Origin: JBCCMA01 sp039026595
GTDB taxonomy: Bacteria > Pseudomonadota > Gammaproteobacteria > Steroidobacterales > JBCCMA01
Reading direction: 5' to 3'
Assembly (NCBI GenBank): GCA_039026595.1
Contig: JBCCMA010000003.1
Location: 1-62,716, forward strand
DNA length: 62,716 nt
Shown: in pieces, positions 33,893 through 44,200 of the stretch
Numbering within the stretch: the stretch's first letter is position 1
Layout: each line of letters opens with the position of its first letter
Made by a program: the position numbers and the translations under genes
The notes under the pieces: model-generated
What the model saw: the letters and a program-made list of their open reading frames with translations, nothing else
The model's database searches: none
Told to the model about the DNA's origin: nothing

Positions 33893-35370
33893 TGGCCCGC
33901 TCGCTGACAACGCGTCTGGTCCTGACCCTGGTCACCCTGCTGATCACGGTGGGGGTCGCGTTTGTCTATCTCGCCAAGTGGAGCTCGGACCGTTACCACC
34001 AGGAAATCACCCAACGACTCAACGCCACCATCGCCGGCTACATTGTCGAGGAGGAACCGCTGTTGGGCGATTCGAACGTGAACTCCAGCGCGCTGGAGCA
34101 CGTCGCCCACATGGCGATGATTATCAATCCCGTGGCCGAGGTGTATCTGCTGGATGATCAGGGCCGCATTCTCGGCCACGCGCTCCCTCAGTCCGCCGTT
34201 ACCACCACGCACGTCGATCTGGCTCCGATCGAGGCGTACCTCGAGGGGGACTCGAACATGCCCGTGCGGGGCGCCGATCCTCTCAATCCGGGCGAGAAAA
34301 AAGTGTTCTCCGCCGCGCCCATCGAGACGGCCGGCAAACTGGTCGGCTACGTCTATGTGGTTCTGGGCGGGCAGAAATACGAAAGCGAAGCCGAGCAGGT
34401 GCTCGACAGCCATATTCTCAGAATCAGTGTTGGGTCGGTGGTCGCACTGGTTTTGATCTCTGCGCTGGTCGGCTTGCTCGCGGTGCGTTTTCTGACGCGC
34501 CGGCTACGTCGCCTCGTGGTTGATTTGCGTCGCTTTCAAGCCGGCGGATTCCGCGAACCGGTCAAGGCCAGCGATGTCGCGCGCAACGACGGCGATGAGA
34601 TCAACACGCTGCGTACGGCGTTTCACGATCTGTCCGCCACGGTCGCCGACCAGATCCGACAGCTTGAGACCACGGACAGCACACGGCGGGAACTGATCGC
34701 CAATGTGTCGCACGATCTGCGTACACCCATCGCGTCAATGAAGGGCTATCTCGACACGCTTCTGATGAAGCACGAGTCGCTCGCGGTGGACGAACGCCAG
34801 CGCTACCTCGAGGTCGCCACGCGACACAGCGCGTACCTTGGCAAGCTGGTCGAAGATCTTTTTGAATTATCGTGTCTGGACAGTGGCCTGGTGCAACCCG
34901 CGCCCGAAGCGTTCTCGCTGAGTGAGCTGGTGCAGGACGTGGCGCAGAAATACCAGCTGCAGGCCGCGCAGGCGCGCATCACGTTGGCACCCCACGTTGA
35001 TCGCGAAGCGCCATTGGTGAAGGCGGATATCGGTATGATCCAGCAGGTGCTCGAAAACCTGATCGGCAATGCGCTGCGCCATACTCCGGCTCGCGGCGAG
35101 ATATCGGTGACCGTGACGCCCGGCGCGGACACCGTCACCACAGTGGTCGCGGATACGGGGCAGGGCATCGCGAACGAAGACCTGCCCCATATTTTCAACC
35201 GCGCCTACAGCGGTGGAGAGAGTCGTCAGAAACCGAGGGCGAACGCCGGGCTCGGTCTTGCCATCGTCAAACGCATTCTTGATTTGCACAATGCGGACAT
35301 TACTGTCACCAGTCGGATCGGAGAGGGCTCAGCCTTCCGGTTCGAATTGCCGCTGGTCGCCGCTGGCTGA
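33892..35370 (+). CDS. Sensor histidine kinase
   Basis: 492 residues. N-terminal membrane helix (VLTLVTLLITVGVAFVYL), periplasmic sensor region (about 30-180), second helix (VGSVVALVLISALVGLLAV), HAMP linker, then DHp with the phospho-acceptor His in ANVSHDLRTPIASMKG, and ATPase boxes LIGNALRHTP (N), ADTGQGI (G1) and GLGLAIVKRIL (G2). Inner-membrane partner of the preceding response regulator. The sensor sequence gives no hint of ligand. Confidence 0.93.
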   Translation: MARSLTTRLVLTLVTLLITVGVAFVYLAKWSSDRYHQEITQRLNATIAGYIVEEEPLLGDSNVNSSALEHVAHMAMIINPVAEVYLLDDQGRILGHALPQSAVTTTHVDLAPIEAYLEGDSNMPVRGADPLNPGEKKVFSAAPIETAGKLVGYVYVVLGGQKYESEAEQVLDSHILRISVGSVVALVLISALVGLLAVRFLTRRLRRLVVDLRRFQAGGFREPVKASDVARNDGDEINTLRTAFHDLSATVADQIRQLETTDSTRRELIANVSHDLRTPIASMKGYLDTLLMKHESLAVDERQRYLEVATRHSAYLGKLVEDLFELSCLDSGLVQPAPEAFSLSELVQDVAQKYQLQAAQARITLAPHVDREAPLVKADIGMIQQVLENLIGNALRHTPARGEISVTVTPGADTVTTVVADTGQGIANEDLPHIFNRAYSGGESRQKPRANAGLGLAIVKRILDLHNADITVTSRIGEGSAFRFELPLVAAG

Positions 35371-35382
35371 GGAACCCGCCCG

Positions 35383-35628
35383 TTACTGACGCGGGCGCGC
35401 TTCGTTTACGCGGACCGGACGTCCGTTCAAGGGCTCGCCGTTCAGGCTTTCGATCGCCGCATTCGCCTCGCCGTCGTTCGGCATTTCGACAAAACCGAAC
35501 CCCTTCGATCTTCCGGTGTCTCGATCACTGATAATCTTCGCCGACGAGACTTCGCCGTGCGCTGCGAACGCCGCCCGCAACTCATCTTCGGTCAGGGTGA
35601 AGGCGAGGTTTCCAACGTAAATGTTCAT
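35383..35628 (-). CDS. RNA-binding protein with one RRM
   Basis: 81 residues, just one RNA-recognition motif. RNP2 is IYVGNL at residues 3-8 and RNP1 is SKGFGFVEM, with a short basic tail (NEARPRQ). This small RRM type occurs widely in bacteria and cyanobacteria and is often linked to cold or RNA metabolism. AGGA lies 9 bases before the ATG. Its stop is 12 bp past the kinase stop on the other strand; divergent from tamA. Confidence 0.9.
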   Translation of the reverse strand: MNIYVGNLAFTLTEDELRAAFAAHGEVSSAKIISDRDTGRSKGFGFVEMPNDGEANAAIESLNGEPLNGRPVRVNEARPRQ

Positions 35629-35727
35629 TCAGAGAATCCTGTTTTGTTTGATGTGCCGACGCACGATGAAAGCGCGAAGCTACACGGGCGAAACTCGCAA
35701 ATCAAATCAAAAAACTCATTTATAACA

Positions 35728-37551
35728 ATGCTTTATGAAAGGAATCCGCGCACACGGAATGTGCGAAAAGATAGGGTTATAGCGCTCCGATTTCCCAACA
35801 ATTTGTTTCGGTCGGCTGCAGAGTGTTGCGCGCTTTCACAGCTTGTAGCCGCGTCGGCGCTCGCGGCCTTTTTCTGCGTGCCCGTTCAGGCCGAAGTCAA
35901 ACTAGACGGTGTGAAAGGCGACGCGCGCGCCAACGTCGAGCACGCCCTGTCACTGGCAAAGGCCGATTGCGATACCAGTGCCACTCGGCTCGCACAACTT
36001 GTCGCGGACACGCCGGCGCAAGTGGCCTCGGCACTCGAGCCGCTCGGCTTTTATCGCGCCTCGGTCAACATTACCGATGCTCCGGCCGACAAGAGGAACT
36101 GTTGGCGCAAAACCGTTGCCGTAACGGCAGGCGAACCGACGCGGTATCAATCGGTGCAGGTCACGCTGTTGGGTGACGGTCAAAGCGACGGCGTCTTTCA
36201 GCGTGTCATCGACAGCTCGCAACCGAAGCCGGGCGATGTGGTCCACCACGGCCGCTACAAAGCCTTCAAGACCGCGCTGCAGAATCTGGCGACTCAGCGC
36301 GGCTACTTCAACGCCGGTTTTGAAACGGCGACGGTGATCGTCAGCAATGACGCCGCCAGCGCCGACGCAACAATGGTGTTCCGCACCGGGCCGCGCTTTA
36401 CGTTCGGAGCCGTTGATGTCGACAGCGATATCGTCACCGACGAGCTGCTCGACACATTGGTGGACATCACACCCGGATCGCCGTACGACGCCAGTGATAT
36501 CGCGAGCACACATCGTAATTTGCTCGATAGTGGTTACTTCGCATTCGTAAACGTGCGCGCCAACCCGGCAGAAGCGGAAGCCAACGTGATACCTGTGCAC
36601 ATCGACGCAACGGCCGCAAAGACACGCGTCTACACCGGTGGGCTCGGTTTTGCGACCGATGTCGGTCCGCGCTTTCGCCTCAACTACCGCAATCGTCGCA
36701 TCAACCGGCGTGGCCATACCCTGAATAGCGAGCTGTTGGCGTCCCCCGTTCAGTCCGTCCTCGGTGCCGAGTACCGCATTCCGTCGGGCGAAGATCGCCG
36801 CAACGTCGATTCGATCGCCGCGCGTTTGATAGAGCAAAACACCGATTCAAATGAATTCACATCGATCGACCTTGGTCTGCGACGGGCTGAGGCGCGACCG
36901 TCAGGCTGGCTACGAACGCTCGGCATTGATCTGCTGCGCGAGGACTTCACCGTCAGCGGTATTGACTCCTCCAGCACGCTGCTGATGCCGTCGATCAGCT
37001 ACTGGCGAAGCACACAAGCCGCCTCGCCCCGACCGGACAAGGGCTATCGCCTTGCGCTCGATGTGCGCGGCGCAACGGACAGCGTTGTGTCCGATCTGAG
37101 CTTTGTGCAAATCGAGGCCACCGCACGATGGATACGATCGTTTGGTGACCGCTGGCGTCTTCTGACCCGCGCGACGCTCGGCGCAACCGTGCTGGACGAT
37201 ATCGATGGACTACCGGTGTCGTTACGTTTCTTCGCGGGCGGTGACAACAGCGTGCGTGGATACGAATTCCAGGGAATCGGGCCGGTGGATGCAGACGGGC
37301 TGGTCACCGGCGGCACCATGCTCGCCGTGGGCAGCGTGGAGTTTGACTACCGACTGAACAAGAACTGGTCGCTCGCCGCCTTCGTTGACACCGGCACCGC
37401 GTTTGAGGACGGCGATTCCGATCTCAATACCGGCATCGGCCTCGGCGTGCGGCGGATGACGCCGGTCGGCGCTCTGCGCGTCGATCTCGCGGCTCCGCTC
37501 GATCGTGACCGCAAGGTTCGGCTGCACATCTCGATTGGCAGTGATTTGTAA
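35728..37551 (+). CDS. tamA: TamA-like outer-membrane translocation/assembly protein
   Basis: 607 residues from ATG 35728; a GTG at 35761 or a TTG at 35803 would leave a shorter leader, so the start is unsure. Signal segment LVAASALAAFFCVPVQA. Three POTRA-like modules (about residues 60-300) precede a C-terminal barrel carrying the Omp85 loop motif FAGGDNSVRGYEFQGIGP. TamA with TamB moves some autotransporters and lipids to the outer membrane. The TAA and the tamB ATG overlap (TAATG). Confidence 0.9.
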   Translation: MLYERNPRTRNVRKDRVIALRFPNNLFRSAAECCALSQLVAASALAAFFCVPVQAEVKLDGVKGDARANVEHALSLAKADCDTSATRLAQLVADTPAQVASALEPLGFYRASVNITDAPADKRNCWRKTVAVTAGEPTRYQSVQVTLLGDGQSDGVFQRVIDSSQPKPGDVVHHGRYKAFKTALQNLATQRGYFNAGFETATVIVSNDAASADATMVFRTGPRFTFGAVDVDSDIVTDELLDTLVDITPGSPYDASDIASTHRNLLDSGYFAFVNVRANPAEAEANVIPVHIDATAAKTRVYTGGLGFATDVGPRFRLNYRNRRINRRGHTLNSELLASPVQSVLGAEYRIPSGEDRRNVDSIAARLIEQNTDSNEFTSIDLGLRRAEARPSGWLRTLGIDLLREDFTVSGIDSSSTLLMPSISYWRSTQAASPRPDKGYRLALDVRGATDSVVSDLSFVQIEATARWIRSFGDRWRLLTRATLGATVLDDIDGLPVSLRFFAGGDNSVRGYEFQGIGPVDADGLVTGGTMLAVGSVEFDYRLNKNWSLAAFVDTGTAFEDGDSDLNTGIGLGVRRMTPVGALRVDLAAPLDRDRKVRLHISIGSDL

Positions 37552-40500
37552 TGCGCGCGCAACCTTGGCTTCGTCGAATTGCGATCTCAGTGGGCGCACT
37601 GCTGGTGTTGATCGCACTGTTGGCGGTCTTCGCGATCAACAGCACGTGGGCCTTGCGTCAGGCCGTGCAGTTGGGGCTGCGCGCCGCGCCGGTTGATCTC
37701 AAGGTGGACCAGATCGACGGTACGCTGGCAGGTGGCGTGACGCTGCTCGGCGCGAGGCTCGACACGGACGCCGTCTCGGTCTCACTCGAACGTCTGTGTT
37801 TACGCATTGATCTCGGAGACCTGATTTCTCGACGTGTGATCGTCCACGAGCTCACACTCGATCAGGTCCATGTCACACCCAAGCCCGCAACTGAAACCAC
37901 ACCCGCGCCACGCGGACCGTTTGCCGTACCCGAGATCACCGCGCCTCTACCGATCCAAGTGAACCGGTTTGCTGTAAACGGACTGCGCGTCAGTTCGGCG
38001 CCGGATTACCCGATCGATCAATTGAAAACCGCGCTGTCGTGGGAGGACAGCCGCATCCGGATTCGCAAACTCGTCGTCAACGCACCGTTCGCTGGACTTG
38101 ATCTCAACGCCACAGCCGATCTCGGAACAGAGCCCGCCCTCGATGCCACAATCAACTGGACGTGGACCGAACCGGCCGCCAAGGGCGCGCTCACGCTGGG
38201 TGGTACCGTGGGCAATATCGCGTTTGATCATCAACTGAGCGCACCAGCGTCCGTGTCCTCCACCGGCCAGATCCAGCTTGAGGGCCGCGTCCAACCACTG
38301 ATCGATTTAACCCACGCGCTCGCGCGACCCTACATCGCAAACGACGTGCGTGTCGGTCGGCTCACACTCCAGCACCGGGGGACACCGAGCGATACCGTGG
38401 CCGCGTTGTCCGCTCGCGTTTCCCACCCCCGTTTGCCGGCCACCAACGTCAACGCCGATGTCGCATGGCATGACAGCACGTTGCGGGTAGATACCGTGGC
38501 GGTGGACGGAGATGCGCTGCAGGCTCAGTTGAGCGGCACGGTGGCAACAAAGGGCGGTGTCACCGCGGAACTCGACGTTGTGCTCGCGCGTCTCTCCGCC
38601 GCGCTGCTCGATCCATCTGTAGAAGGCCAGCTCGCGGCGCGCGGGCACGTCACGGCACGTCCCGAGCGCTGGCAGGCGACGCTGCCCGAGCTCACGGGCA
38701 CCATCAACGGCTTTGATCTGCGCGGTACTGTGGACGCGCGCGGTGCAGGCAAAGATATTGAAATACAGCGCGGCGATTTGTCACTTGGCGACAACCGCGT
38801 CGAGGTCCGCGGCCAGATCGCCGAATCGGGCACGCTCGATCTCAAGGCCCGGCTGGATCTGCCCGCGCTCGCACAGATCGACACCCGTTTTGGCGGCACG
38901 CTCGATGGCACGCTGACGGTCACCGGAACCAAAGACGCACCTGCGCTTGATCTTGCGCTGGACGGTAGGGATCTTGCCGCCGGTGCATTGAACGTGCGTG
39001 AGGTCGCCGCCGAGATCGCGCTGGAGGCGTCCGGTGCGCTGCGGGGTACGGCCAGACTGGCCGACGCGCGTGTCGACGATGTGGATTACGGTAGCGCCGA
39101 TCTGATGTTGGCCGGCTCGCGTGACCGCCCGGAAGTGAGCTTCAACGTGACGTCCAACGCGCCGCTCGCCGGCCTGACCGCGCGCGGTGCCGTATCGGCC
39201 GAGCAAAAGGCCACGCACTGGCAAGTCGGCGTGACCGAGGTGGCGATCGATGCCGACGTGATCGGACGCTGGGCACTGGAGGCGCCCTTCACAGCGCGCG
39301 CGGCGCCTGGAGATATTCAGGTCACACCAAACATCTGGCGAAGCGGTGACGGCGCGTTCATCGAGCTGCGTAACGCACAGATGCAGGATGACACCGTCGC
39401 CATCGATGCGCGCATTGAACGCCTGCCGCTCGCCATTGCGCAGATCGCGCTGCCCACCGACATCACCCTTGCCGGAACGGCATCAGCCGATGTTCAGCTT
39501 GAAAAGACAAACGATCAATGGACCGGCAACGCAAGCTGGGCACAGTCCGATACGATACTGAGCGTGCCCGTTCAGGCGACAACCGAAGAGATTGCCTTTG
39601 ATACCGCGACGGTCGATCTGGTGATCGAACGTGGCGGACTGCAAGCCGACATCGACGTTCAGGGTGACCACGGCGTGAGCATCACGGGCGTGGTGGGCGT
39701 CAGCGATATGACGGCCATCGCGCAAAGCCCGATCAGCGGCCAGCTTGATCTGGCGCTCGGCGAGCTCGACTGGCTCGCCGCGCTTGCGCCCGGACTTGAT
39801 CAGCTCCGCGGCGCGTTTGAGGCGCGCGCGACGATTGGCGGTCGCGCCGACCTACCCGAGATCAAAGGCGATCTGTCACTCACCAACGGCAGCGTGTTCC
39901 TGACCGACGCCGGCGTTCGCGTCGATGGCATTGACATGACGGGCGCACTCGATGACGACTTCGCGCTCAACGGTCGCGCTCAGCTCGGCGGCGGCCCGCT
40001 CACCATAGAAGGGCGGGTGACCCAGCCGCTTCTGGCCACGCGTCGGGTGTCTGTGTCGCTTGCCGGCGAGCAGTTGCAGGTGATCAACGACGACCAGTAT
40101 CAAGTCAAGGTATCGCCGGACATCACGCTCGTATTCAATGCGGCCGACGGCGCCAGCATCGGAGGCCGGATCGATGTGCCGATGGCTAATGTACGGATCG
40201 CCGAGCTACCGCCGAGCGTGGTCACCGCGTCGCCGGACATTCAGGTGGCGGGACGCGAGCCGGACGATGCCATCGCGTTGCCGATTCACGGTGCCGTGAC
40301 ACTGGCCCTCGGGGACGAGGTACATGTCTTCGCACTGGGACTCGACACCGACGTTGGCGGGGATGTGAACCTGCGGCTCGATGAAGGCAAGCCGCCGCGC
40401 CTGGACGGTCGCCTCACGCTCGAAAACGGCACGTTCAAAGCCTACGGACAAGATCTTGTCATTGAACGCGGCAACGTGATCTATGCCGGCCCGATCGACA

Positions 40501-40991
40501 ATCCCAACATTGATCTGCGCGCCGTCCGTCGCGTGCAGGATGCCAGCGGTGATGTGACCGCGGGCGTGCGAGTAACCGGGGCGGCCAAACAACCCAACAT
40601 CGAGCTGTATTCCGAACCGGCGCTGTCGCAAACCGACACATTGTCCTATTTATTGCTCGGACGCGCGTCCGACGACACGTCGGGGGCAGAGGGCCAATCG
40701 CTCAGTCAGGCGGCGCTGAATCTGGGACTGTCGCGTTCGGCACCGCTGACGCGCGAGTTGGCAGCTGGACTCGGTCTGGATGAACTGACCGTGGGCGGCG
40801 ACAGTCTCGATGCGGCCGAACTGGTGGCGGGCAAGCAGATCAATGACCGGCTCTACATTCGCTACTCATACGGCGTGTTCTCGAATCTGGGCGCCATTTT
40901 GCTGCGCTACCGGTTGTCCAGACGACTCACTCTGGAAGCAGGCAGCGCCGATGCGCAGTCGCTCGATATGCTGTACACCATCGAGAAATAG
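37551..40991 (+). CDS. tamB: TamB-like inner-membrane translocation/assembly protein
   Basis: 1146 residues. Membrane anchor at the N-terminus (ISVGALLVLIALLAVFAIN), then a very long beta-rich AsmA/TamB body of repeated amphipathic strands, and the DUF490 end: YGQDLVIERGNVIYAGPIDN, LYSEPALSQTDTLSYLLLGR and RYSYGVFSNLGAILLRYRL. It spans the periplasm to reach TamA. Length is typical (about 1100-1300). Translationally coupled to tamA; its stop lies 5 bp from the ntrC stop. Confidence 0.94.
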   Translation: MRAQPWLRRIAISVGALLVLIALLAVFAINSTWALRQAVQLGLRAAPVDLKVDQIDGTLAGGVTLLGARLDTDAVSVSLERLCLRIDLGDLISRRVIVHELTLDQVHVTPKPATETTPAPRGPFAVPEITAPLPIQVNRFAVNGLRVSSAPDYPIDQLKTALSWEDSRIRIRKLVVNAPFAGLDLNATADLGTEPALDATINWTWTEPAAKGALTLGGTVGNIAFDHQLSAPASVSSTGQIQLEGRVQPLIDLTHALARPYIANDVRVGRLTLQHRGTPSDTVAALSARVSHPRLPATNVNADVAWHDSTLRVDTVAVDGDALQAQLSGTVATKGGVTAELDVVLARLSAALLDPSVEGQLAARGHVTARPERWQATLPELTGTINGFDLRGTVDARGAGKDIEIQRGDLSLGDNRVEVRGQIAESGTLDLKARLDLPALAQIDTRFGGTLDGTLTVTGTKDAPALDLALDGRDLAAGALNVREVAAEIALEASGALRGTARLADARVDDVDYGSADLMLAGSRDRPEVSFNVTSNAPLAGLTARGAVSAEQKATHWQVGVTEVAIDADVIGRWALEAPFTARAAPGDIQVTPNIWRSGDGAFIELRNAQMQDDTVAIDARIERLPLAIAQIALPTDITLAGTASADVQLEKTNDQWTGNASWAQSDTILSVPVQATTEEIAFDTATVDLVIERGGLQADIDVQGDHGVSITGVVGVSDMTAIAQSPISGQLDLALGELDWLAALAPGLDQLRGAFEARATIGGRADLPEIKGDLSLTNGSVFLTDAGVRVDGIDMTGALDDDFALNGRAQLGGGPLTIEGRVTQPLLATRRVSVSLAGEQLQVINDDQYQVKVSPDITLVFNAADGASIGGRIDVPMANVRIAELPPSVVTASPDIQVAGREPDDAIALPIHGAVTLALGDEVHVFALGLDTDVGGDVNLRLDEGKPPRLDGRLTLENGTFKAYGQDLVIERGNVIYAGPIDNPNIDLRAVRRVQDASGDVTAGVRVTGAAKQPNIELYSEPALSQTDTLSYLLLGRASDDTSGAEGQSLSQAALNLGLSRSAPLTRELAAGLGLDELTVGGDSLDAAELVAGKQINDRLYIRYSYGVFSNLGAILLRYRLSRRLTLEAGSADAQSLDMLYTIEK

Positions 40992-40996
40992 CGTCT

Positions 40997-42385
40997 TTAC
41001 AGCTCAAGCTCCTTCATCTTTCGGGTCAGCGTATTGCGGCCCCAGCCAAGCAGCTGGGCCGCCTTCTGCCGCTTACCGCGTGTCTTGGTGAGGGCCGCGC
41101 GAATCAGGGTTTTTTCAAACAGGGGAACGGCGCGGTTCAAAAGAGGCCCCGGCGATGTCGCCATGTGATGAACAGCCCAACGACCGAGTTGCTGCGCCCA
41201 ATCCGTGCCCTCGTTCCCGGCGCTGCGTCCAAGATCGGATGGTAAATCCTGCTGACGTATCTCGCGGCCGGGTGCCAGCGCCGTCAGGCGCCGACACATA
41301 TTGATGAGCTGACGCACGTTGCCGGGCCAATCGAGGCTCAAAAGCGTTTTACGCGCGGTCCTGGTAAGTGTCTTTGGGGGTACACCGATCTCCCGCGCGG
41401 CCTCGGCGAGGTAGTGCGCCATCAGCAGCTCGATATCATCGCGTCGATCGCGCAGCGCCGGCGCCTCAATCTGAATCACGTTCAGGCGATGGAACAGATC
41501 CTCGCGGAAGTCGCCGCTGGCCACCAAGGCATCCAGATCCTGATGGGTGGCCGCAATGACGCGGGTATCGACCTTGATAGGCGCCTGCCCACCAACGCGG
41601 TAAAACTCGCCCTCAGCCAGAACGCGCAGCAGACGGGTTTGCAACGCCGCGGGCATATCCCCGATCTCATCGAGGAACAACGTGCCGCCGTTCGCCTGCT
41701 CAAACCGCCCGACGCGCTGGCGATCCGCGCCAGTGAACGAGCCCTTTTCATGACCGAACAACTCCGACTCAAGAAGATCCGCCGGAATCGCTGAGGTGTT
41801 GATGGCCACAAACGGACGCTCATGGCGCGGCGAGTGTTCATGCAGCGCCTGGGCGATCAGCTCCTTGCCCGTGCCGCTTTCACCTGTGATCAGGACGGTC
41901 ATTGCCGAGCGCGACAATCGACCGATCGCCCGGTACACCGCCTGCATGGCCGGCGCCTTGCCGATGATGTTTGAAATCTGGGGCGGGCTGGTTGTGACAT
42001 CGGCCGGCCCCGCCGCGTGCTGCACCGCGCGTCTCACCAGGTCAACAGCCTCATCGACGTCGAACGGCTTGGGCAGGTACTCGAATGCCCCGCGCTGGTA
42101 GGAATCGACCGCATGGTCGAGATCGCTGTGGGCCGTAGTCACGATAACCGGTAACGATGCGTGCGTTTTTTGCAGCTCGCTCAGAAGCTCCAGACCGCTC
42201 ATGCCGGGCATTCGAATATCCGTGATCACCACGTCCGGCTGGCGCATTTTTAATGCGCTCAGGAACAGACTGGCACCTTCAAAACTGGTGGGACACATAC
42301 CGGCGTCACGAAGTGATCGCTCCAGTACCCAGCGAATCGACGCATCGTCGTCCACCACCCACACATCGATGTCTCTCGGGATCAT
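40997..42385 (-). CDS. ntrC: Nitrogen-regulation response regulator NtrC
   Basis: 462 residues: receiver with Asp56 (VVITDIRMPG), sigma-54-activating AAA+ domain (Walker A GESGTGKELIAQAL; Walker B LFLDEIGDM; sigma-54 contact loop GSFTGA, a Ser variant of GAFTGA), and C-terminal Fis-type helix-turn-helix (KRQKAAQLLGWGRNTLTRKM). Phosphorylated by NtrB when nitrogen is short; activates glnA and other -24/-12 promoters. Its ATG overlaps the ntrB stop by four bases. Confidence 0.96.
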   Translation of the reverse strand: MIPRDIDVWVVDDDASIRWVLERSLRDAGMCPTSFEGASLFLSALKMRQPDVVITDIRMPGMSGLELLSELQKTHASLPVIVTTAHSDLDHAVDSYQRGAFEYLPKPFDVDEAVDLVRRAVQHAAGPADVTTSPPQISNIIGKAPAMQAVYRAIGRLSRSAMTVLITGESGTGKELIAQALHEHSPRHERPFVAINTSAIPADLLESELFGHEKGSFTGADRQRVGRFEQANGGTLFLDEIGDMPAALQTRLLRVLAEGEFYRVGGQAPIKVDTRVIAATHQDLDALVASGDFREDLFHRLNVIQIEAPALRDRRDDIELLMAHYLAEAAREIGVPPKTLTRTARKTLLSLDWPGNVRQLINMCRRLTALAPGREIRQQDLPSDLGRSAGNEGTDWAQQLGRWAVHHMATSPGPLLNRAVPLFEKTLIRAALTKTRGKRQKAAQLLGWGRNTLTRKMKELEL

Positions 42386-43479
42386 GCTGAGACTCCTTCG
42401 GGCTCGCCGCGTTCGGCGTAATAAGGCAAATACAAACTGAAAACGGTGGGTGTACGGCGGGTCACCTTGATCAGACCACCGTGTCGTGCCACCAACTCCT
42501 GAGCCAGACTCAAACCAAGTCCCGTACCGTCGGGTCGACTGGTGACCAGCGGCAGGAACAGCCGGTCCGCGACGGCCGGGTCGATGCCCGGACCGGAGTC
42601 TTCCACGTCGATCCTCAAGACCAGAGCGTGGCGCTCATCGGCAATCATGAAACCGCTGACCGCACGGCTGCGCACGGTCACGGTGCCGCGCCCATCGACT
42701 GCCTGGACCGCATTGCGAACCACGTTGAGTACCGCCTGAATCAGACTGTCCTCGTCGAGTTCGATGTCGGGCAGGCTGGGGTCGTAGTCCTCCACGACGC
42801 TCAGGTCGTCGCCGGATTCGGCGCCGACCAACCGCACAACGTGCTGCAGCACTTTGTGGATATTCATCGATTCGGGACGCAATGGCTTGGCCGGACCCAG
42901 CATTGTGTCGACCAATGCCACAAGACGATCCGACTCGCGGATGATGACGTCGGTGAACTCACTGAGTTCGGGTTCACAGAGACGCCGCGCGAGGAGCTGC
43001 GCGGCACCGCGCAGACCACCCAGCGGGTTCTTGATCTCGTGCGCGAGTTGACGGGCGATGGTGCGACCCACGCCGCGCTGTTCAAGCAGCGTGTTTTCGT
43101 GCTCGATCTGGGTGTGGACCGTCTGATCCAGCAACTCGATCAGCACCAGTTCATCACCGTACGGGCTGACGACCAGATCGATATGACGAGCGGCGTGCGA
43201 ACGCCCCACCGCTTCGATCTCGAAATCGCGTAGGACCACCGTGTTGCCGTCGCGCGCCACGCGCTCGATGGTGCGCAGCAATTTTTCCGGCGTGTGCAGC
43301 AAAGAGCCGAGGGACCGACCCAGAATGTGCGATTGCGTGGTGTGGAGGATGCGTTCGGCGGCGGCGTTGGCCGCGTTCACTGAACCATCGGCGCCAACCA
43401 CCACCACGCCTGTGGCCAGCGCGTTGAGGACATCAGAGGCCTCAAGTCCCGGGGTGCGCAACTGCGCCCCGGCGTTCAT
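42382..43479 (-). CDS. ntrB: Nitrogen-regulation sensor kinase NtrB
   Basis: 365 residues from ATG 43479. N-terminal PAS domain (LNALATGVVVVGADGSV), DHp helix with the phospho-His in RQLAHEIKNPLGGLRGAAQLL (residues about 140-160), and ATPase boxes LNVVRNAVQAV, VEDSGPGI and TGLGLSLAQELV. Cytosolic kinase/phosphatase of NtrC, usually controlled by PII protein. A longer in-frame start would run into the DUF4124 gene. Coupled to ntrC (ATGA). Confidence 0.96.
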   Translation of the reverse strand: MNAGAQLRTPGLEASDVLNALATGVVVVGADGSVNAANAAAERILHTTQSHILGRSLGSLLHTPEKLLRTIERVARDGNTVVLRDFEIEAVGRSHAARHIDLVVSPYGDELVLIELLDQTVHTQIEHENTLLEQRGVGRTIARQLAHEIKNPLGGLRGAAQLLARRLCEPELSEFTDVIIRESDRLVALVDTMLGPAKPLRPESMNIHKVLQHVVRLVGAESGDDLSVVEDYDPSLPDIELDEDSLIQAVLNVVRNAVQAVDGRGTVTVRSRAVSGFMIADERHALVLRIDVEDSGPGIDPAVADRLFLPLVTSRPDGTGLGLSLAQELVARHGGLIKVTRRTPTVFSLYLPYYAERGEPEGVSA

Positions 43480-43510
43480 GCGGATGGCGAGGCCGGATGG
43501 CCGTCGCAGA

Positions 43511-44110
43511 TCAGTTGATGGTGCTTTGCTGCACCACGAAGCGGATCGGTTGGCTGGCGATCTTCTGATTGCCGAAATTGTCCCGCACTGCAGCCACCAG
43601 AACATGTTCGCCGCGGTAGACATTGCTCAGCGTGATGCTGGTACTGGTGGCGGGTCGACCGGTCATGACCCGACCGTCCATCACAAGCACGATGCCGTCC
43701 CCAGGTTTCAGGGCCGGGCTCAGCTGCACCTTCACCCCCAGCGTGCCACCAATATTCCAAAGGGTTTCGCCGTTGTTCGGTGAGGTGATTGCCAGTGTCT
43801 GATAGGGCACGTTGGCCTGCGGATCGTCTTCCGCCGGCGGGGCATCCGCATCGGAGGTATTCGACTCCGGTCGCGGGCGAGGTCGCGGCGCCCGACTGAC
43901 GTTCGGTGAGCGGATCTCGACCTTGTCGGCAGCGGGATCGGCTGCGTCGGGGCGCGGCGAGTCCGAAAAGTGAATGACGCCATTGTCGTCCACCCACCGA
44001 TACAGAGTCGTGCGACCGGCGTCGCGCGCGCTCTGCGCCCATACGGGCCAAAGCGACAGCGGCAGAATCAGTGCGGTCAGAAAAGCAGCAAGGCGACGGC
44101 GATTTTGCAT
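43511..44110 (-). CDS. DUF4124 exported protein
   Basis: 199 residues with signal peptide (FLTALILPLSLWPVWA). DUF4124 motif LYRWVDDNGVIHFSDSPRP at residues 36-54, a Pro/Arg-rich linker (about 75-95), then an Ig-like strand domain (LAITSPNNGETLWNIGG ... VRDNFGNQKIAS). Periplasmic, function unknown. The order glnA-DUF4124-ntrB-ntrC is known from other gammaproteobacteria. Confidence 0.85.
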   Translation of the reverse strand: MQNRRRLAAFLTALILPLSLWPVWAQSARDAGRTTLYRWVDDNGVIHFSDSPRPDAADPAADKVEIRSPNVSRAPRPRPRPESNTSDADAPPAEDDPQANVPYQTLAITSPNNGETLWNIGGTLGVKVQLSPALKPGDGIVLVMDGRVMTGRPATSTSITLSNVYRGEHVLVAAVRDNFGNQKIASQPIRFVVQQSTIN

Positions 44111-44148
44111 AATGAAGCATGGTAGCGACAGTCACCTGATTTGACCAA

Positions 44149-44178
44149 GACGGGGGCCGGAGATTCCGGCACCCCGTC
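44149..44178 (-). terminator. Hairpin after glnA (probable terminator)
   Basis: On the minus strand GACGGGG-T-GCCGG pairs with CCGGC-CCCCGTC around AATCT: a 12-bp G+C-rich stem with one bulge, about 22 bp past the glnA stop. The following TTGGTC is a poor U-tract, so it may only partly stop transcription before DUF4124-ntrB-ntrC. Confidence 0.55.
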
Positions 44179-44200
44179 ACATTTAATGCGCCGCTGATCG